Below, piece after piece: positions 50,060 to 59,445 of a stretch of DNA of 64,000 nt. Under the pieces are notes generated by a model. It had not been told where the DNA came from, ran no database searches, and saw nothing but the letters and a program-made list of their open reading frames with translations. Source of the DNA: Chryseobacterium sediminis (GTDB lineage: Bacteria; Bacteroidota; Bacteroidia; Flavobacteriales; Weeksellaceae); the NCBI RefSeq assembly GCF_008386505.1, contig NZ_VUNZ01000005.1, positions 62,001 to 126,000 of the forward strand. The letters are read 5' to 3'. The position numbers were made by a program, and so were the translations under genes. Within the stretch, counting starts at the first letter, position 1. Each line of letters begins with the position of its first letter.

Positions 50060-52471
50060 TTATTCTTCAATGGCGATGTCAATGACTTCTTCCATTCTGT
50101 TGACGTAATGTACTTTCAGATCTTTTAAATAATCTTTTTTGATCTCTTCAACATCTTTTCTGTTGGCTTCACAAAGAATAACATCTTTAATTCCGGCTCT
50201 TGTAGCGGCAAGAAGTTTTTCTTTGATTCCTCCTACAGGAAGTACTTTTCCTCTTAAAGTAATTTCTCCCGTCATTGCAAGGTGAGGTTTTATCTTCTTG
50301 TTTTTAAAAGAAGAAACCATTGAGGTAAGCATTGCAATACCTGCAGACGGTCCGTCTTTAGGAGTTGCCCCTTCAGGAACGTGTACGTGAATGTTTTTCT
50401 TATCCAGTTCCTCCTGAGGAATTCCCAGCTCGTCATGTTTAGCTTTAATATACTCTAAGGCAATGGTAGCAGATTCTTTCATTACCGTTCCAAGGTTTCC
50501 GGTCATCGTTAATGCTCCTTTACCGTTGCTTAAAATACTTTCAATATAAAGAATATCTCCTCCTACGCTTGTCCAGGCAAGACCTGTTACAACTCCGGGT
50601 ACTCCGGTAATTTCTGATAAACTTTTCGGTCTTGGAACTCCAAGAATTTCATCTACTTTATCAATAGAAATTTTTGGATCATATTCTTTTACCAAAGCAG
50701 TCTGAAGAGCTACCCATCTTCCGACGGCAGCAATTCTTTTCTCAAGAGTTCTTACACCGCTTTCCGAAGTATGCGCTTCTATAATATGCTTAAGCTCTGC
50801 ATTTCCAAGTTTGAATGATTTCGCATCCAGACCATTTTCTTCCTGCTGTTTTTTAATTAAATGCCTTTTTGCAATCTCGATCTTTTCCTCCAAAGTATAA
50901 CCGGCAATCTGAATGATCTCCGTTCTGTCTAAAAGCGGAGTCTGTATTGTTGAAAGAGAATTGGCCGTAGCAATAAACATCACTTTTGACAGGTCATACC
51001 CCATCTCAAGGAAATTGTCATAAAAAGATTTATTTTGCTCAGGATCAAGAACTTCTAATAATGCTGAGCTTGGGTCACCGTGAAGGCCTTGTCCGATTTT
51101 ATCAATCTCATCAAGTACGATTACAGGGTTTGAAGTACCGGATTTTTTGATAGACTGTAAAATTCTTCCCGCCATAGCACCGATATACGTTTTTCTATGT
51201 CCGCGGATTTCACTCTCGTCATGAAGACCGCCTAAGGATAACCTTACGTATTTTCTGCCCAAAGCATCTGCAATAGACTTTCCTAAAGAGGTTTTACCAA
51301 CTCCCGGAGGACCTACCAGCAATAGAATAGGAGACTTCATGTTGTTTTTTAATTTCAAAACAGCCATGTGTTCCAGGATTCTTTTCTTGATATCTTCCAA
51401 TCCAAAATGAGCCTTGTCAAGTACTTTTTCCGCCTTAGCAATATCAAAAATATCTTTTGTATACGTTTCCCAAGGAAGATCGGTAAAGAAATCCAGATAG
51501 TTTCTCTGTACATTATAGTCCGGAGAATTAGGATTCTGACGTTGCAGTCTGCCGATTTCCTTCTGGAAATGTTCCTCTACTTCCTTGCTCCATTTTTTTG
51601 TTTTTGCTTTCGCAATCAGATCTTCAACGTCGCTTTCAGGTCCTCCACCCAGTTCTTCCTGGATAGTTCTGATCTGCTGATTCAGGAAATATTCTCTCTG
51701 CTGTTTGTCAAGATCCTTTGAGGTTTTCTGATGAATCTGGTTTCTAAGTTCCAACTTTCTATAGTCCTCATGCATCATTTCGTAACATTGGTTAGCTCTT
51801 ATCATCAGATTTTTCTCTTCAAGAAGCTTTTGTTTTGCTATTGAAGAAAAATTGGCATTGGTGCAGATGAAATTCAGAAGATCATCATTGTTATTGATGT
51901 TTTTGATCGCAAAATTGGCTGCATTAGGAATATTCGGGTCCAGTTCAATGATCTTTAAAGCAAGATCCTTGATGTTCTCAAGCAATGCATCATACTCCTC
52001 CTGGTTTTTGGGGCGTGTATCTTTTAATTTTGATATTTCTGCCTTGAAATAAGGCTGATTTTCAATAATCTTTTTAATCTTGAATCGGTGGAACCCTTTT
52101 GTGATCGCCGTAATATTTCCTTCCGGAAGCTTAATGATCTTGATGATCTTTGCCAATGTACCGGTGGTATAAATATCTTTTTCGCCAGGCTGCTCCATAT
52201 CCGAATTTTTCTGGCTTACAATTCCAATGAAATCTCCGTTCTTCTGTGCCTCCTCAAGAAGCTGTATAGAGGTTTTTCTCCCGGCAGTAATAGGAATTAC
52301 AACATTGGGGAACATAACCATATTTCTTACGGGAAGTATAGGGAATATTTTCTGTTCGGAATTTTTATCAGTCTCAGCGAAGTCGGAAAGATTGATTTCT
52401 TCAGTTACGATATCAAATCCGTCACTGATCATTTCTTCTAAACTAATATCTTCAAATTCTGTCATAGTCAA
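50060..52471 (-). CDS. lon: ATP-dependent protease Lon
   Basis: Lon is a cytoplasmic AAA+ serine protease that removes damaged and regulatory proteins. The 803 residues carry the N-terminal substrate domain (FPILPVRNMVMFPNVVIPI), Walker A (GPPGVGKTSLGKSIA), Walker B (PVIVLDEIDKIG) and the protease domain with the Ser709/Lys752 dyad (PKDGPSAG and GGIKEKLL). It begins with an acidic extension of about 40 residues. An 11-bp inverted repeat lies 48-83 bases upstream and may be a regulatory site. Confidence 0.97.
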   Translation of the reverse strand: MTMTEFEDISLEEMISDGFDIVTEEINLSDFAETDKNSEQKIFPILPVRNMVMFPNVVIPITAGRKTSIQLLEEAQKNGDFIGIVSQKNSDMEQPGEKDIYTTGTLAKIIKIIKLPEGNITAITKGFHRFKIKKIIENQPYFKAEISKLKDTRPKNQEEYDALLENIKDLALKIIELDPNIPNAANFAIKNINNNDDLLNFICTNANFSSIAKQKLLEEKNLMIRANQCYEMMHEDYRKLELRNQIHQKTSKDLDKQQREYFLNQQIRTIQEELGGGPESDVEDLIAKAKTKKWSKEVEEHFQKEIGRLQRQNPNSPDYNVQRNYLDFFTDLPWETYTKDIFDIAKAEKVLDKAHFGLEDIKKRILEHMAVLKLKNNMKSPILLLVGPPGVGKTSLGKSIADALGRKYVRLSLGGLHDESEIRGHRKTYIGAMAGRILQSIKKSGTSNPVIVLDEIDKIGQGLHGDPSSALLEVLDPEQNKSFYDNFLEMGYDLSKVMFIATANSLSTIQTPLLDRTEIIQIAGYTLEEKIEIAKRHLIKKQQEENGLDAKSFKLGNAELKHIIEAHTSESGVRTLEKRIAAVGRWVALQTALVKEYDPKISIDKVDEILGVPRPKSLSEITGVPGVVTGLAWTSVGGDILYIESILSNGKGALTMTGNLGTVMKESATIALEYIKAKHDELGIPQEELDKKNIHVHVPEGATPKDGPSAGIAMLTSMVSSFKNKKIKPHLAMTGEITLRGKVLPVGGIKEKLLAATRAGIKDVILCEANRKDVEEIKKDYLKDLKVHYVNRMEEVIDIAIEE

Positions 52472-52518
52472 TCGAATGACAAATTGTCATTTTCGTTTTT
52501 TATTTTTAAAGGGATTTT

Positions 52519-52554
52519 TTATAATATGCTCTGAAAACGTGTGGCATATTATAA
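52519..52554. promoter_or_regulatory. Long inverted repeat upstream of lon
   Basis: TTATAATATGC and GCATATTATAA (11 bp, perfect) flank 14 bases. It lies 48-83 bases upstream of the lon start and about 170 bases upstream of the divergent foldase gene. It is not the CIRCE heat-shock element. It could be an operator or an untranslated-region hairpin. Confidence 0.5.
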
Positions 52555-52688
52555 TATTCTAAAAATGCACAATACTTATGCCATTTGTTTTTTACTTAAA
52601 AATACGGTCAAAATTTCCTTTTTTAGATAATCTTTGCATTAAAAATCAAAATAAAGCAGTTCTGTTTCTGTAATTTCTTAAAAATGTG

Positions 52689-52696
52689 TATTTTCG
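52689..52696 (+). promoter_or_regulatory. -7-like promoter box of the foldase gene
   Basis: TATTTTCG differs from TAnnTTTG at one base and lies 29 bases before the ATG at 52726. Confidence 0.35.
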
Positions 52697-52725
52697 CAAA
52701 CTGATAAAAAACTATAATTTATAAA

Positions 52726-54879
52726 ATGGCAATTTTAGGACAGATTAGGAGTAAGCCTTGGCTTTTAATGGGAGTAATAGCCTTAGCGCTTTTGGCGTTC
52801 TTGGTGAACCCGGATAGTATCGACAAGGTTTTTGGTAAGAATCCTGATGTTTTAGGAAAAGTAAACGGTGAGAAGATCACCCGCGAAGAGTTCAATGACC
52901 AACTTTTCGTGCTGCAGCAGCAGGCTGATCAACAAGGACGTCCGAAAAGCGGTCTTGAAGAGCAGGCTTGGCAGTTACTTGTACAATCTAAACTTATCAA
53001 ACAACAGTTTGAGAAACTAGGCTTTGAAATGACTGATGATTATTTCTGGAACCAAATCCAGTACGATCAGATGTTTGCTCAGAATCAACAGTTCTTTGAT
53101 GAGAAAGGTAACTTTAAAACTCAAGATCTTAAAAAAGAAATTGAAACATTAAAAAACACCAATCCTGAAGGATATAATCAATGGTTGAAAACTAAAAAGA
53201 CGATTGAGTACAGACTAATGGCAAGACAGGTGTTTACCAATATTTCAGCAGGTATCACTACCGGTAAGAAAGAAGCAGAAGAATTGATGAAGCAGAGAGA
53301 TCAGCTTGCAGATATCGACTTTGTGAAAGTGGATTATGCAGCGTATCTTCAGAAAACAAAGATCAATGTTACCACACAGGATCTTGCAGACTACATCAAG
53401 CAGCACCCTGTAATGTTCAAAGCTGAACCAAGCAGAAATATCGGTGTCGTATATTTCCCATCAAAACCTAGTGCAGCAGACGATGCAGCAGCCTTGAAAG
53501 AAATTACAAAATTATATTCAGGAGGTACAGATGCAAGCGGAGGTACTGAAAACTTCCAGAATACGAAAAACGATTCTATGTTTGTAATGGCAAATTCTGA
53601 TGCGCCATTCAACCCTCAGTATATGAGTCCTGCTCAATTGCCTCCAACGATCAAAGATCAGATTACTGCAGCTGCAGTAGGCCAGACTTTTGGTCCTTAT
53701 AAAGAACAAGACGTTTATGTAGTTTCTAAACTTGTAGGTAAAAGAGCTTCAGATTCTACTTTATCAAGACATATCCTTATTGCATTCAAAGGAAGTCCTG
53801 CGGGTGAAGGAGTAACAAGAACTAAAGAACAGGCTAAGAAATTAGCAGACTCTATCGGTGCTATCGTAAAAGCAACTCCAGCTAAATTTACAGAATTCCT
53901 TAAGCTTTCCAGCGATCCGAATTCTGCAGCTCAGGGAGGTAGCTTAGGATGGACAACTCCGGAAACACCTTTTGTTCCTGAATTCCTTGCTTACCTTGCA
54001 AGCAATCCTAAAGGAGCTACAGGAGTAGTGGAAACACAATTCGGTTACCATATCATCAATATTGAAGATAAAAAATCAGGATCAATGGGGTATAAAGTTG
54101 CTAACCTTGTGAAAGCAATTAAACCTTCAGATGCTACTGAGGCTGAATCAGACAAAAAATCAAGAAAATTCATTCAGCAGGTTCAAGGAAAATCTTTCAA
54201 CGATTTCGTGAATATTGCTAAAAAAGGAAATTACCAGTTCTCTAATCCAAAAGCAGCAAAAAGATTTGAAGGTCAGATTCAGGGCTTAGGTACTGAAAAA
54301 GATGCAGAAATCCTTACATGGGCTTTCGATAAGAAAAGATCTAAAGGAGATACTGAACTATTTACTGTAGATGGAACGGGTGATAAAATTGTAGTGTATC
54401 TAAACGGAAAACAAGATGCAGGTCTTGCTGATCCGGAATCTGTAAGAGAGCAAATCGAAGTTATTGTTAAAAATAAATTAGCTGCAAAACAAATTTCTGA
54501 TAAGATTACAGCAGCAAAAGCTTCCAGCTTAGATCAGGTTGCTAAATTATTTGCAGCTCCAAAACAGTCTGCTCAGGTAAATCTATTGAACCCTTCAGTT
54601 GCTGGTGCTATGGAACCAAAAGTTGCCGGTGCAGCATTCGGTGTTGCAAAAGGTAAGCTTTCCAATCCAGTTGAAGGAGGAACAGGAGTTTATGTTTTGA
54701 TCAAAAAATCAGAAACAATCAACAAACAGCCTGGAGATCTTAAGCAGTTCACAGAGTCTCTTACTCAGAGAAGTTCCGGAATGTTCGGGCAGGCTTGGAT
54801 GAAGAGTCTTCAGGATAATGCAGATATTGAAGATTTTAGAATTGAAATCTGGGGTAAACTTGGAAATCAGCAACAATAA
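52726..54879 (+). CDS. PpiD/SurA-like periplasmic peptidyl-prolyl isomerase
   Basis: This 717-residue foldase is anchored by one N-terminal membrane helix (about residues 11-28). A SurA-like N-domain (VNGEKITREEFNDQL) and a parvulin PpiC domain at about 345-455 (LSRHILIAFKG, GGSLGWTTPETPFV, TQFGYHIINIED) are visible, and a second, degenerate parvulin-like region may follow. It helps exported and outer-membrane proteins fold. It is divergent from lon, another protein-quality gene, and ends in its own terminator. Confidence 0.92.
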   Translation: MAILGQIRSKPWLLMGVIALALLAFLVNPDSIDKVFGKNPDVLGKVNGEKITREEFNDQLFVLQQQADQQGRPKSGLEEQAWQLLVQSKLIKQQFEKLGFEMTDDYFWNQIQYDQMFAQNQQFFDEKGNFKTQDLKKEIETLKNTNPEGYNQWLKTKKTIEYRLMARQVFTNISAGITTGKKEAEELMKQRDQLADIDFVKVDYAAYLQKTKINVTTQDLADYIKQHPVMFKAEPSRNIGVVYFPSKPSAADDAAALKEITKLYSGGTDASGGTENFQNTKNDSMFVMANSDAPFNPQYMSPAQLPPTIKDQITAAAVGQTFGPYKEQDVYVVSKLVGKRASDSTLSRHILIAFKGSPAGEGVTRTKEQAKKLADSIGAIVKATPAKFTEFLKLSSDPNSAAQGGSLGWTTPETPFVPEFLAYLASNPKGATGVVETQFGYHIINIEDKKSGSMGYKVANLVKAIKPSDATEAESDKKSRKFIQQVQGKSFNDFVNIAKKGNYQFSNPKAAKRFEGQIQGLGTEKDAEILTWAFDKKRSKGDTELFTVDGTGDKIVVYLNGKQDAGLADPESVREQIEVIVKNKLAAKQISDKITAAKASSLDQVAKLFAAPKQSAQVNLLNPSVAGAMEPKVAGAAFGVAKGKLSNPVEGGTGVYVLIKKSETINKQPGDLKQFTESLTQRSSGMFGQAWMKSLQDNADIEDFRIEIWGKLGNQQQ

Positions 54880-54900
54880 GAAATTCATTTCAATGATATA

Positions 54901-54932
54901 AAAAGCGACAATTTTTTTTGTCGCTTTTTTTT
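54901..54932 (+). terminator. Intrinsic terminator after the foldase gene
   Basis: AAAAGCGACAA pairs perfectly with TTGTCGCTTTT around a T-rich loop and is followed by more T. Confidence 0.85.
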
Positions 54933-54952
54933 GTATTTAACGCAGAACAATA

Positions 54953-54986
54953 TTGGAAAAGATTTATTTAAAATGTGTTATATTTG
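54953..54986 (+). promoter_or_regulatory. Promoter of the MCE gene
   Basis: TTG at 54953-54955 and an exact TATATTTG at 54979-54986, with 23-base spacing. The start codon is 23 bases further on. Confidence 0.5.
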
Positions 54987-55008
54987 CTTATTAGAAAAAA
55001 ATTAGCAA

Positions 55009-55959
55009 GTGAAGTTCAGTAAAGAATTAAAAGCTGGTGTGATCACACTTCTGGCTATTGTAGGCTTTGTGGTGTTGTTTCAGTTTATGAAAGGGAAAAG
55101 CCTTTTTACTACAGACAATATATTTTACGCAAAATATGATAATGTAGAAGGTCTGGCGCAGTCTGCGGCGGTTTCTATTAACGGTTTGAAAGTAGGGCAG
55201 GTGGACAAAATTATTCCTCTGACCTCAAAAGACGGTAAAATTAATTTTGTTGTAAAAATTACAGTTGATAACAAATTTGAATTTTCAAAAAATTCATCAT
55301 TAGAAATCTTTGAACCAGGATTAATGTCCGGCAAAGAAATGAGAGTAAACCTTGTGTACGGAGGTCCGACTGCAAAAGACGGCGATACCCTGAAAGGTGC
55401 TTTCAAACTTGGGATGATGGGAAGTCTTTCTTCACAGGTAGGTCCAGTAAAAGATCAGCTGCAGGTAGTTCTACACAGAGTAGACTCTCTAATGGCCAAT
55501 GCCAACCTTCTTGTTGATGCACAAAACAGAGCTGAAATAAAAGCTTTACTATCCAATCTTAACAAAACCGTAGGTGCATTGCAGGCTACAGCAGGAAGTG
55601 TAAACAACCTGGTAGGCCACAATGATCCTAAACTGCAGAAAGTACTGGACGATGCAAGCCTTACGATGCAGAGTGGAAAAGTGACGCTGGATAAATACGG
55701 AAATCTGGCTCAGAGCATTGATACTAAACAATTGAATGCAACGATCGCCAATTTGGATGCTACTGTAGGAAAACTGAATCAGGTGATTGGCGGGATAGAC
55801 AAAGGTGAAGGAAGTTTAGGTAAACTTATGAAAGATGATCAGTTGTACAATAATCTGAATTCAGCTTCTTCCAATCTGAATACATTAATCGAAGATATGA
55901 AAGCGAACCCGAAAAGATATATCAACTTCTCGGTTTTCGGTAAAAATAATAAAGACTAA
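55009..55959 (+). CDS. MCE/MlaD family lipid-transport protein
   Basis: This 316-residue protein has an N-terminal membrane helix (about residues 10-26) and one MCE domain (ARYDNVEGL-like, here AKYDNVEGLAQSAAVSINGL, at about residues 42-120). A long helical C-terminal part follows, of the kind that forms a tunnel or tether. It starts at GTG; an in-frame TAG 2 codons upstream excludes an earlier start. It is the likely substrate-binding partner of the MlaE/MlaF genes at 36.6-38.2 kb, although far from them. An iron-sulfur protein gene follows 8 bases later. Confidence 0.9.
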   Translation: MKFSKELKAGVITLLAIVGFVVLFQFMKGKSLFTTDNIFYAKYDNVEGLAQSAAVSINGLKVGQVDKIIPLTSKDGKINFVVKITVDNKFEFSKNSSLEIFEPGLMSGKEMRVNLVYGGPTAKDGDTLKGAFKLGMMGSLSSQVGPVKDQLQVVLHRVDSLMANANLLVDAQNRAEIKALLSNLNKTVGALQATAGSVNNLVGHNDPKLQKVLDDASLTMQSGKVTLDKYGNLAQSIDTKQLNATIANLDATVGKLNQVIGGIDKGEGSLGKLMKDDQLYNNLNSASSNLNTLIEDMKANPKRYINFSVFGKNNKD

Positions 55960-55967
55960 TACACCTT

Positions 55968-57305
55968 ATGCAGTACATCGATAACATTATTTTCCTGATT
56001 TTATTAGTGGCCGGATTTGGTTTGTTTGCCAAAAGCCTTCAAAAGATTTATAGAAATATCAGGTTGGGTCATGAAATCAATAGAAACGACAGAAAAGGAG
56101 AACGTTGGGAAACTATGGCTCGTGTAGCAATGGGACAGAGTAAAATGACGGCACGCCCTGTTGCAGGAGTTTTACACCTCTTTGTTTATGTAGGTTTTGT
56201 GATTATTAATATTGAATTAATAGAAATCGTTGTTGATGGAATATTTGGAACACATCGTTTCTTATCAAGCATTTTAGGACATACATTTTATAATTTCTTC
56301 ACTGCAACATTAGAAGTTTTAGCACTTTTGGTAGTGATAGGGGTTGTCATTTTCTTTATTCGTAGAAATTTTTACGGAGTGAAAAGATTGACAATGAAAG
56401 AACTTTTCGGATGGCCGAAAAATGATGCAAACTGGATTTTGATCATTGAATTCGCTTTGATGATGGCTTTCTTTATGATGAATGCTTCAGATTTTATTTT
56501 ACAGGCGAGAGGTGTTTTTCCTGAACATGGAAGCTTTCCGATTAGTGAAATGACATTTGTCCCGTTTCTTGAAATATTCAATTTTGATAGCGGATTTTTG
56601 ATGTTCACAGAAAAAGGAGCATGGTGGTTCCATTTTGTAGGAATTCTTTTCTTCATGAACTATCTTTATTACTCAAAACACCTCCATATTATCCTTGCAT
56701 TTCCAAGTACATGGTATGCAAATCTTGATAAAAAAGGAAAATTCAATAATCTTGATTCTGTAACAAAGGAGATCAAATTAATGATGGACCCTAATGCAGA
56801 TCCTTATGCTGCACCGGCTGAAGGTGCTGAAGCTGATGTCCCTTCTAAATTTGGTGCTGAAGATATCTTTGACCTGAATCAGGTACAGCTGCTTAATGCT
56901 TATTCATGTACAGAATGTGGACGCTGTACTTCCGTTTGTCCGGCTAATATTACCGGTAAAAAACTTTCTCCGAGACTGATCCTGATGAAGACAAGAGACA
57001 GACTTGAAGAGGTAGGAAGAAACATTGATAAAAATGGAAAATTTGTTGATGACGGTAAAAAACTGCTGAACGATTATATCACAAAAGAAGAACTTTGGGC
57101 TTGTACAACATGTAACGCATGTACAGATGCTTGTCCGGTATTGCTTGATCCACTTTCCATTATTTTTGAAATGAGAAGATTCCTGGTGATGGAACAGTCT
57201 GCTGCTCCACAGGAACTGAATCTGATGATGACCAATGTGGAAAACAATGCAGCCCCTTGGCAGTATAATCAGGCAGACCGTCTGAACTGGGCATCGGAAA
57301 ACTAG
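55968..57305 (+). CDS. Membrane-bound (4Fe-4S) protein, HdrC/GlpC-like
   Basis: This 445-residue electron-transfer protein has about six membrane segments in its first 250 residues. Two [4Fe-4S] ferredoxin-type motifs follow (CTECGRCTSVCP and CTTCNACTDACP) at about residues 314-396. It resembles the respiratory fusion of a haem-b-like membrane subunit with an HdrC domain. It lies upstream of an HdrB-like protein with CCG domains. Together they may pass electrons between a cytoplasmic donor and quinone. Partner and substrate are not known. Confidence 0.88.
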   Translation: MQYIDNIIFLILLVAGFGLFAKSLQKIYRNIRLGHEINRNDRKGERWETMARVAMGQSKMTARPVAGVLHLFVYVGFVIINIELIEIVVDGIFGTHRFLSSILGHTFYNFFTATLEVLALLVVIGVVIFFIRRNFYGVKRLTMKELFGWPKNDANWILIIEFALMMAFFMMNASDFILQARGVFPEHGSFPISEMTFVPFLEIFNFDSGFLMFTEKGAWWFHFVGILFFMNYLYYSKHLHIILAFPSTWYANLDKKGKFNNLDSVTKEIKLMMDPNADPYAAPAEGAEADVPSKFGAEDIFDLNQVQLLNAYSCTECGRCTSVCPANITGKKLSPRLILMKTRDRLEEVGRNIDKNGKFVDDGKKLLNDYITKEELWACTTCNACTDACPVLLDPLSIIFEMRRFLVMEQSAAPQELNLMMTNVENNAAPWQYNQADRLNWASEN

Positions 57306-57314
57306 ATAATTAAT

Positions 57315-57385
57315 CAATTTGAAAATTTGAAATTGATACCATTCTACATCATTTCAAATTTCCAAATTCTCACATTTTCAAATTG
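57315..57385. repeat. Nested inverted repeats between the two iron-sulfur genes
   Basis: CAATTTGAAAAT (57315-57326) and ATTTTCAAATTG (57374-57385) are a perfect 12-bp outer repeat. ATTTGAAAT (57325-57333) and ATTTCAAAT (57351-57359) form an inner one. AAATTTGAAA-type motifs repeat throughout. It has no coding content and looks like an intergenic repeat inside an operon. Confidence 0.65.
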
Positions 57386-57393
57386 AAAAAGAA

Positions 57394-58179
57394 ATGGATT
57401 TCAATATAAAAACAATGGCAGAATATGCTGCCGAAGGAAAAGCCCCGGAAGTTTTATTTTGGGTTGGATGTGCGGGAAGCTTTGATGACCGTGCTAAAAA
57501 AATTACAAAAGCATTTTGCAAAATATTAAATAAAATAGGAGTAGAATTTGCCGTTTTGGGACAGGAAGAAAGCTGTACCGGAGACCCTGCAAAAAGAGCA
57601 GGAAACGAATTCGTTTTCCAGATGATGGCCCTTACGAATATTGAAGTGCTGAATGCTTACGAAGTAAAGAAAATTGTAACGGCCTGCCCACACTGTTTCA
57701 ATACTTTGAAAAATGAATATCCAAGCTTAGGCGGACACTTTGATGTAGTACACCATACTCAGTTCCTTAAAACCTTAATGGAAGAAGGAAGACTGAAAAT
57801 AGAAGGAGGAGCATTCAAAGGGAAAAAAATCACTTTCCATGATCCTTGTTATCTGGGACGTGCCAATGACGAATATGAAGCTCCAAGAATGCTGCTTGAG
57901 AAACTGGATGCAGAGCTTGTAGAAATGAAGCGTTGCAAGACCAACGGACTTTGTTGTGGAGCAGGAGGCGCACAGATGTTTAAAGAGCCTGAAAAAGGAA
58001 AAAAAGACATCAATATTGAAAGAACAGAAGAAGCTTTATCTTTTGAACCAAAGGTAATTGCTACGGGATGCCCTTTCTGTAATACCATGATGACGGATGG
58101 TGTAAAACACTTTAACAAAAATACTGAAGTTGCCGTAAAAGATATCGTTGAACTTCTTGCTGAAGCAGAAGATTTATAA
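57394..58179 (+). CDS. (Fe-S)-binding protein with CCG domains, HdrB-like
   Basis: This 261-residue cytoplasmic protein has two cysteine-rich CCG domains. The first includes CAGSFD, ESCTGDPAKRAG and ACPHCFNT. The second has HDPCYLGRAN, LCCGAGGAQMF and GCPFCNTMM. These domains bind unusual iron-sulfur clusters in HdrB, GlpC, LutA and succinate dehydrogenase SdhE-type proteins. It follows the HdrC-like membrane protein and is probably its soluble partner. Confidence 0.9.
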   Translation: MDFNIKTMAEYAAEGKAPEVLFWVGCAGSFDDRAKKITKAFCKILNKIGVEFAVLGQEESCTGDPAKRAGNEFVFQMMALTNIEVLNAYEVKKIVTACPHCFNTLKNEYPSLGGHFDVVHHTQFLKTLMEEGRLKIEGGAFKGKKITFHDPCYLGRANDEYEAPRMLLEKLDAELVEMKRCKTNGLCCGAGGAQMFKEPEKGKKDINIERTEEALSFEPKVIATGCPFCNTMMTDGVKHFNKNTEVAVKDIVELLAEAEDL

Positions 58180-58198
58180 TTGTAATCTTATACAGGTT

Positions 58199-59335
58199 AT
58201 GAAGGTAGAATGGAGACTCTCCTTTTTGTTTATCATTTCGATACTTGCTGTACTTACATTCTGGAATTACCAAAACAGAGTATATGACTGGGATATGCCG
58301 GGTTATTTGGGGTGTATGTACACGTCTGAGTTCCCCAATTCCCCAGATAAAGTTAGAATCATCACTTATGATGAAATAAAAAAAGAAGCTCCTGCAGAAC
58401 ATTATACAGACATCATCGGAATAAAGCAGTGGGATATTCCAAGGCAGTATTTCGTGAAAAATACACAATCTTTTACAGAACAATTACCCTATTTTCAAAT
58501 CAAAGTAGGGTATATTCTTGTAATAACTCTTTTTTATAAGCTGGGACTTTCCTCTCCAATGGCCGTTCTGTTTACCAGTCTTATTTCTTACTTTTTTTCG
58601 GGATTATTATTATTTTATATTTTAAAACTCCTCTTTCCGAAGAAATACTGGCTTGCAATAGGGCTCACGGTTGCTGCTATGCTTTTGCCGCCAATGACGT
58701 ATATGTCCAGAGTTTCCACACCGGATATGTTCATCTTTCAGTTTATTCTCATCTTTATCATTGGGTTAATTAAAAAATGGAGCAAATGGGGGATGTTTGT
58801 GCTTCTGTTTGCAATCACTTTTATACGCCCGGATTATATTACATTTACCCTGACGTATATTATTGCTGTTTTCTTCTTTTATTATTTTAGAGAAAAGAAG
58901 ATTGATGTGTCCCTTATTGCGCAGGGTACAGTACTTTTAGTGATGTATCTGGCAATCATTAAATTTTACCATTATCCCGGCTGGAAAGATGTTTTTTACG
59001 ATACTTTTATAGACAGAAGACCTATTATTTCCACGCATCCCATCGAAGTAAGCTTAAAAGATTATCTGAGTATTATTTATATCAAGATCATTTATTTTAA
59101 AAAAGTGACTTTCTCTGTAGCCATTATGATCGCAGTAATTTTTTGGCGTTCCAAAGATGCATGGGTAAGAATGATTTCAGTACTTTTCCTTGTGAATGTG
59201 TATATCAAATTCTTTTTCTTTCCGCAGTCAGCAGCATTGAGGTTTTTCTTTCCGTTTATTTTTCCGCTTTTCATTATGATGCTCTACGTACTGAGTAAAA
59301 AATACAATGATCTCAAACTCGAGAAAATTGCGTAA
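58199..59335 (+). CDS. Multi-pass membrane protein, GT-C glycosyltransferase-like
   Basis: This 378-residue protein has about ten membrane segments. After the first helix a periplasmic loop begins with YDWDMPGYLG, an acidic DxD-like motif in the place where GT-C lipid-linked glycosyltransferases keep their catalytic aspartate. The ATG at 58199 is chosen; an in-frame TTG at 58148 lies inside the previous gene. It starts 19 bases after the HdrB-like gene but fits better with the polysaccharide genes that follow. The assignment is by topology and motif only. Confidence 0.65.
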   Translation: MKVEWRLSFLFIISILAVLTFWNYQNRVYDWDMPGYLGCMYTSEFPNSPDKVRIITYDEIKKEAPAEHYTDIIGIKQWDIPRQYFVKNTQSFTEQLPYFQIKVGYILVITLFYKLGLSSPMAVLFTSLISYFFSGLLLFYILKLLFPKKYWLAIGLTVAAMLLPPMTYMSRVSTPDMFIFQFILIFIIGLIKKWSKWGMFVLLFAITFIRPDYITFTLTYIIAVFFFYYFREKKIDVSLIAQGTVLLVMYLAIIKFYHYPGWKDVFYDTFIDRRPIISTHPIEVSLKDYLSIIYIKIIYFKKVTFSVAIMIAVIFWRSKDAWVRMISVLFLVNVYIKFFFFPQSAALRFFFPFIFPLFIMMLYVLSKKYNDLKLEKIA

Positions 59336-59445
59336 TTTTGTCTTTAAATTGATAAGGATTTGAAATCACAATTACAATAATATTCTGTTCAGTAATTAGA
59401 ACTGAAAGTGATTACACAGTTCCTTGAAAAATAAATACTTACATT

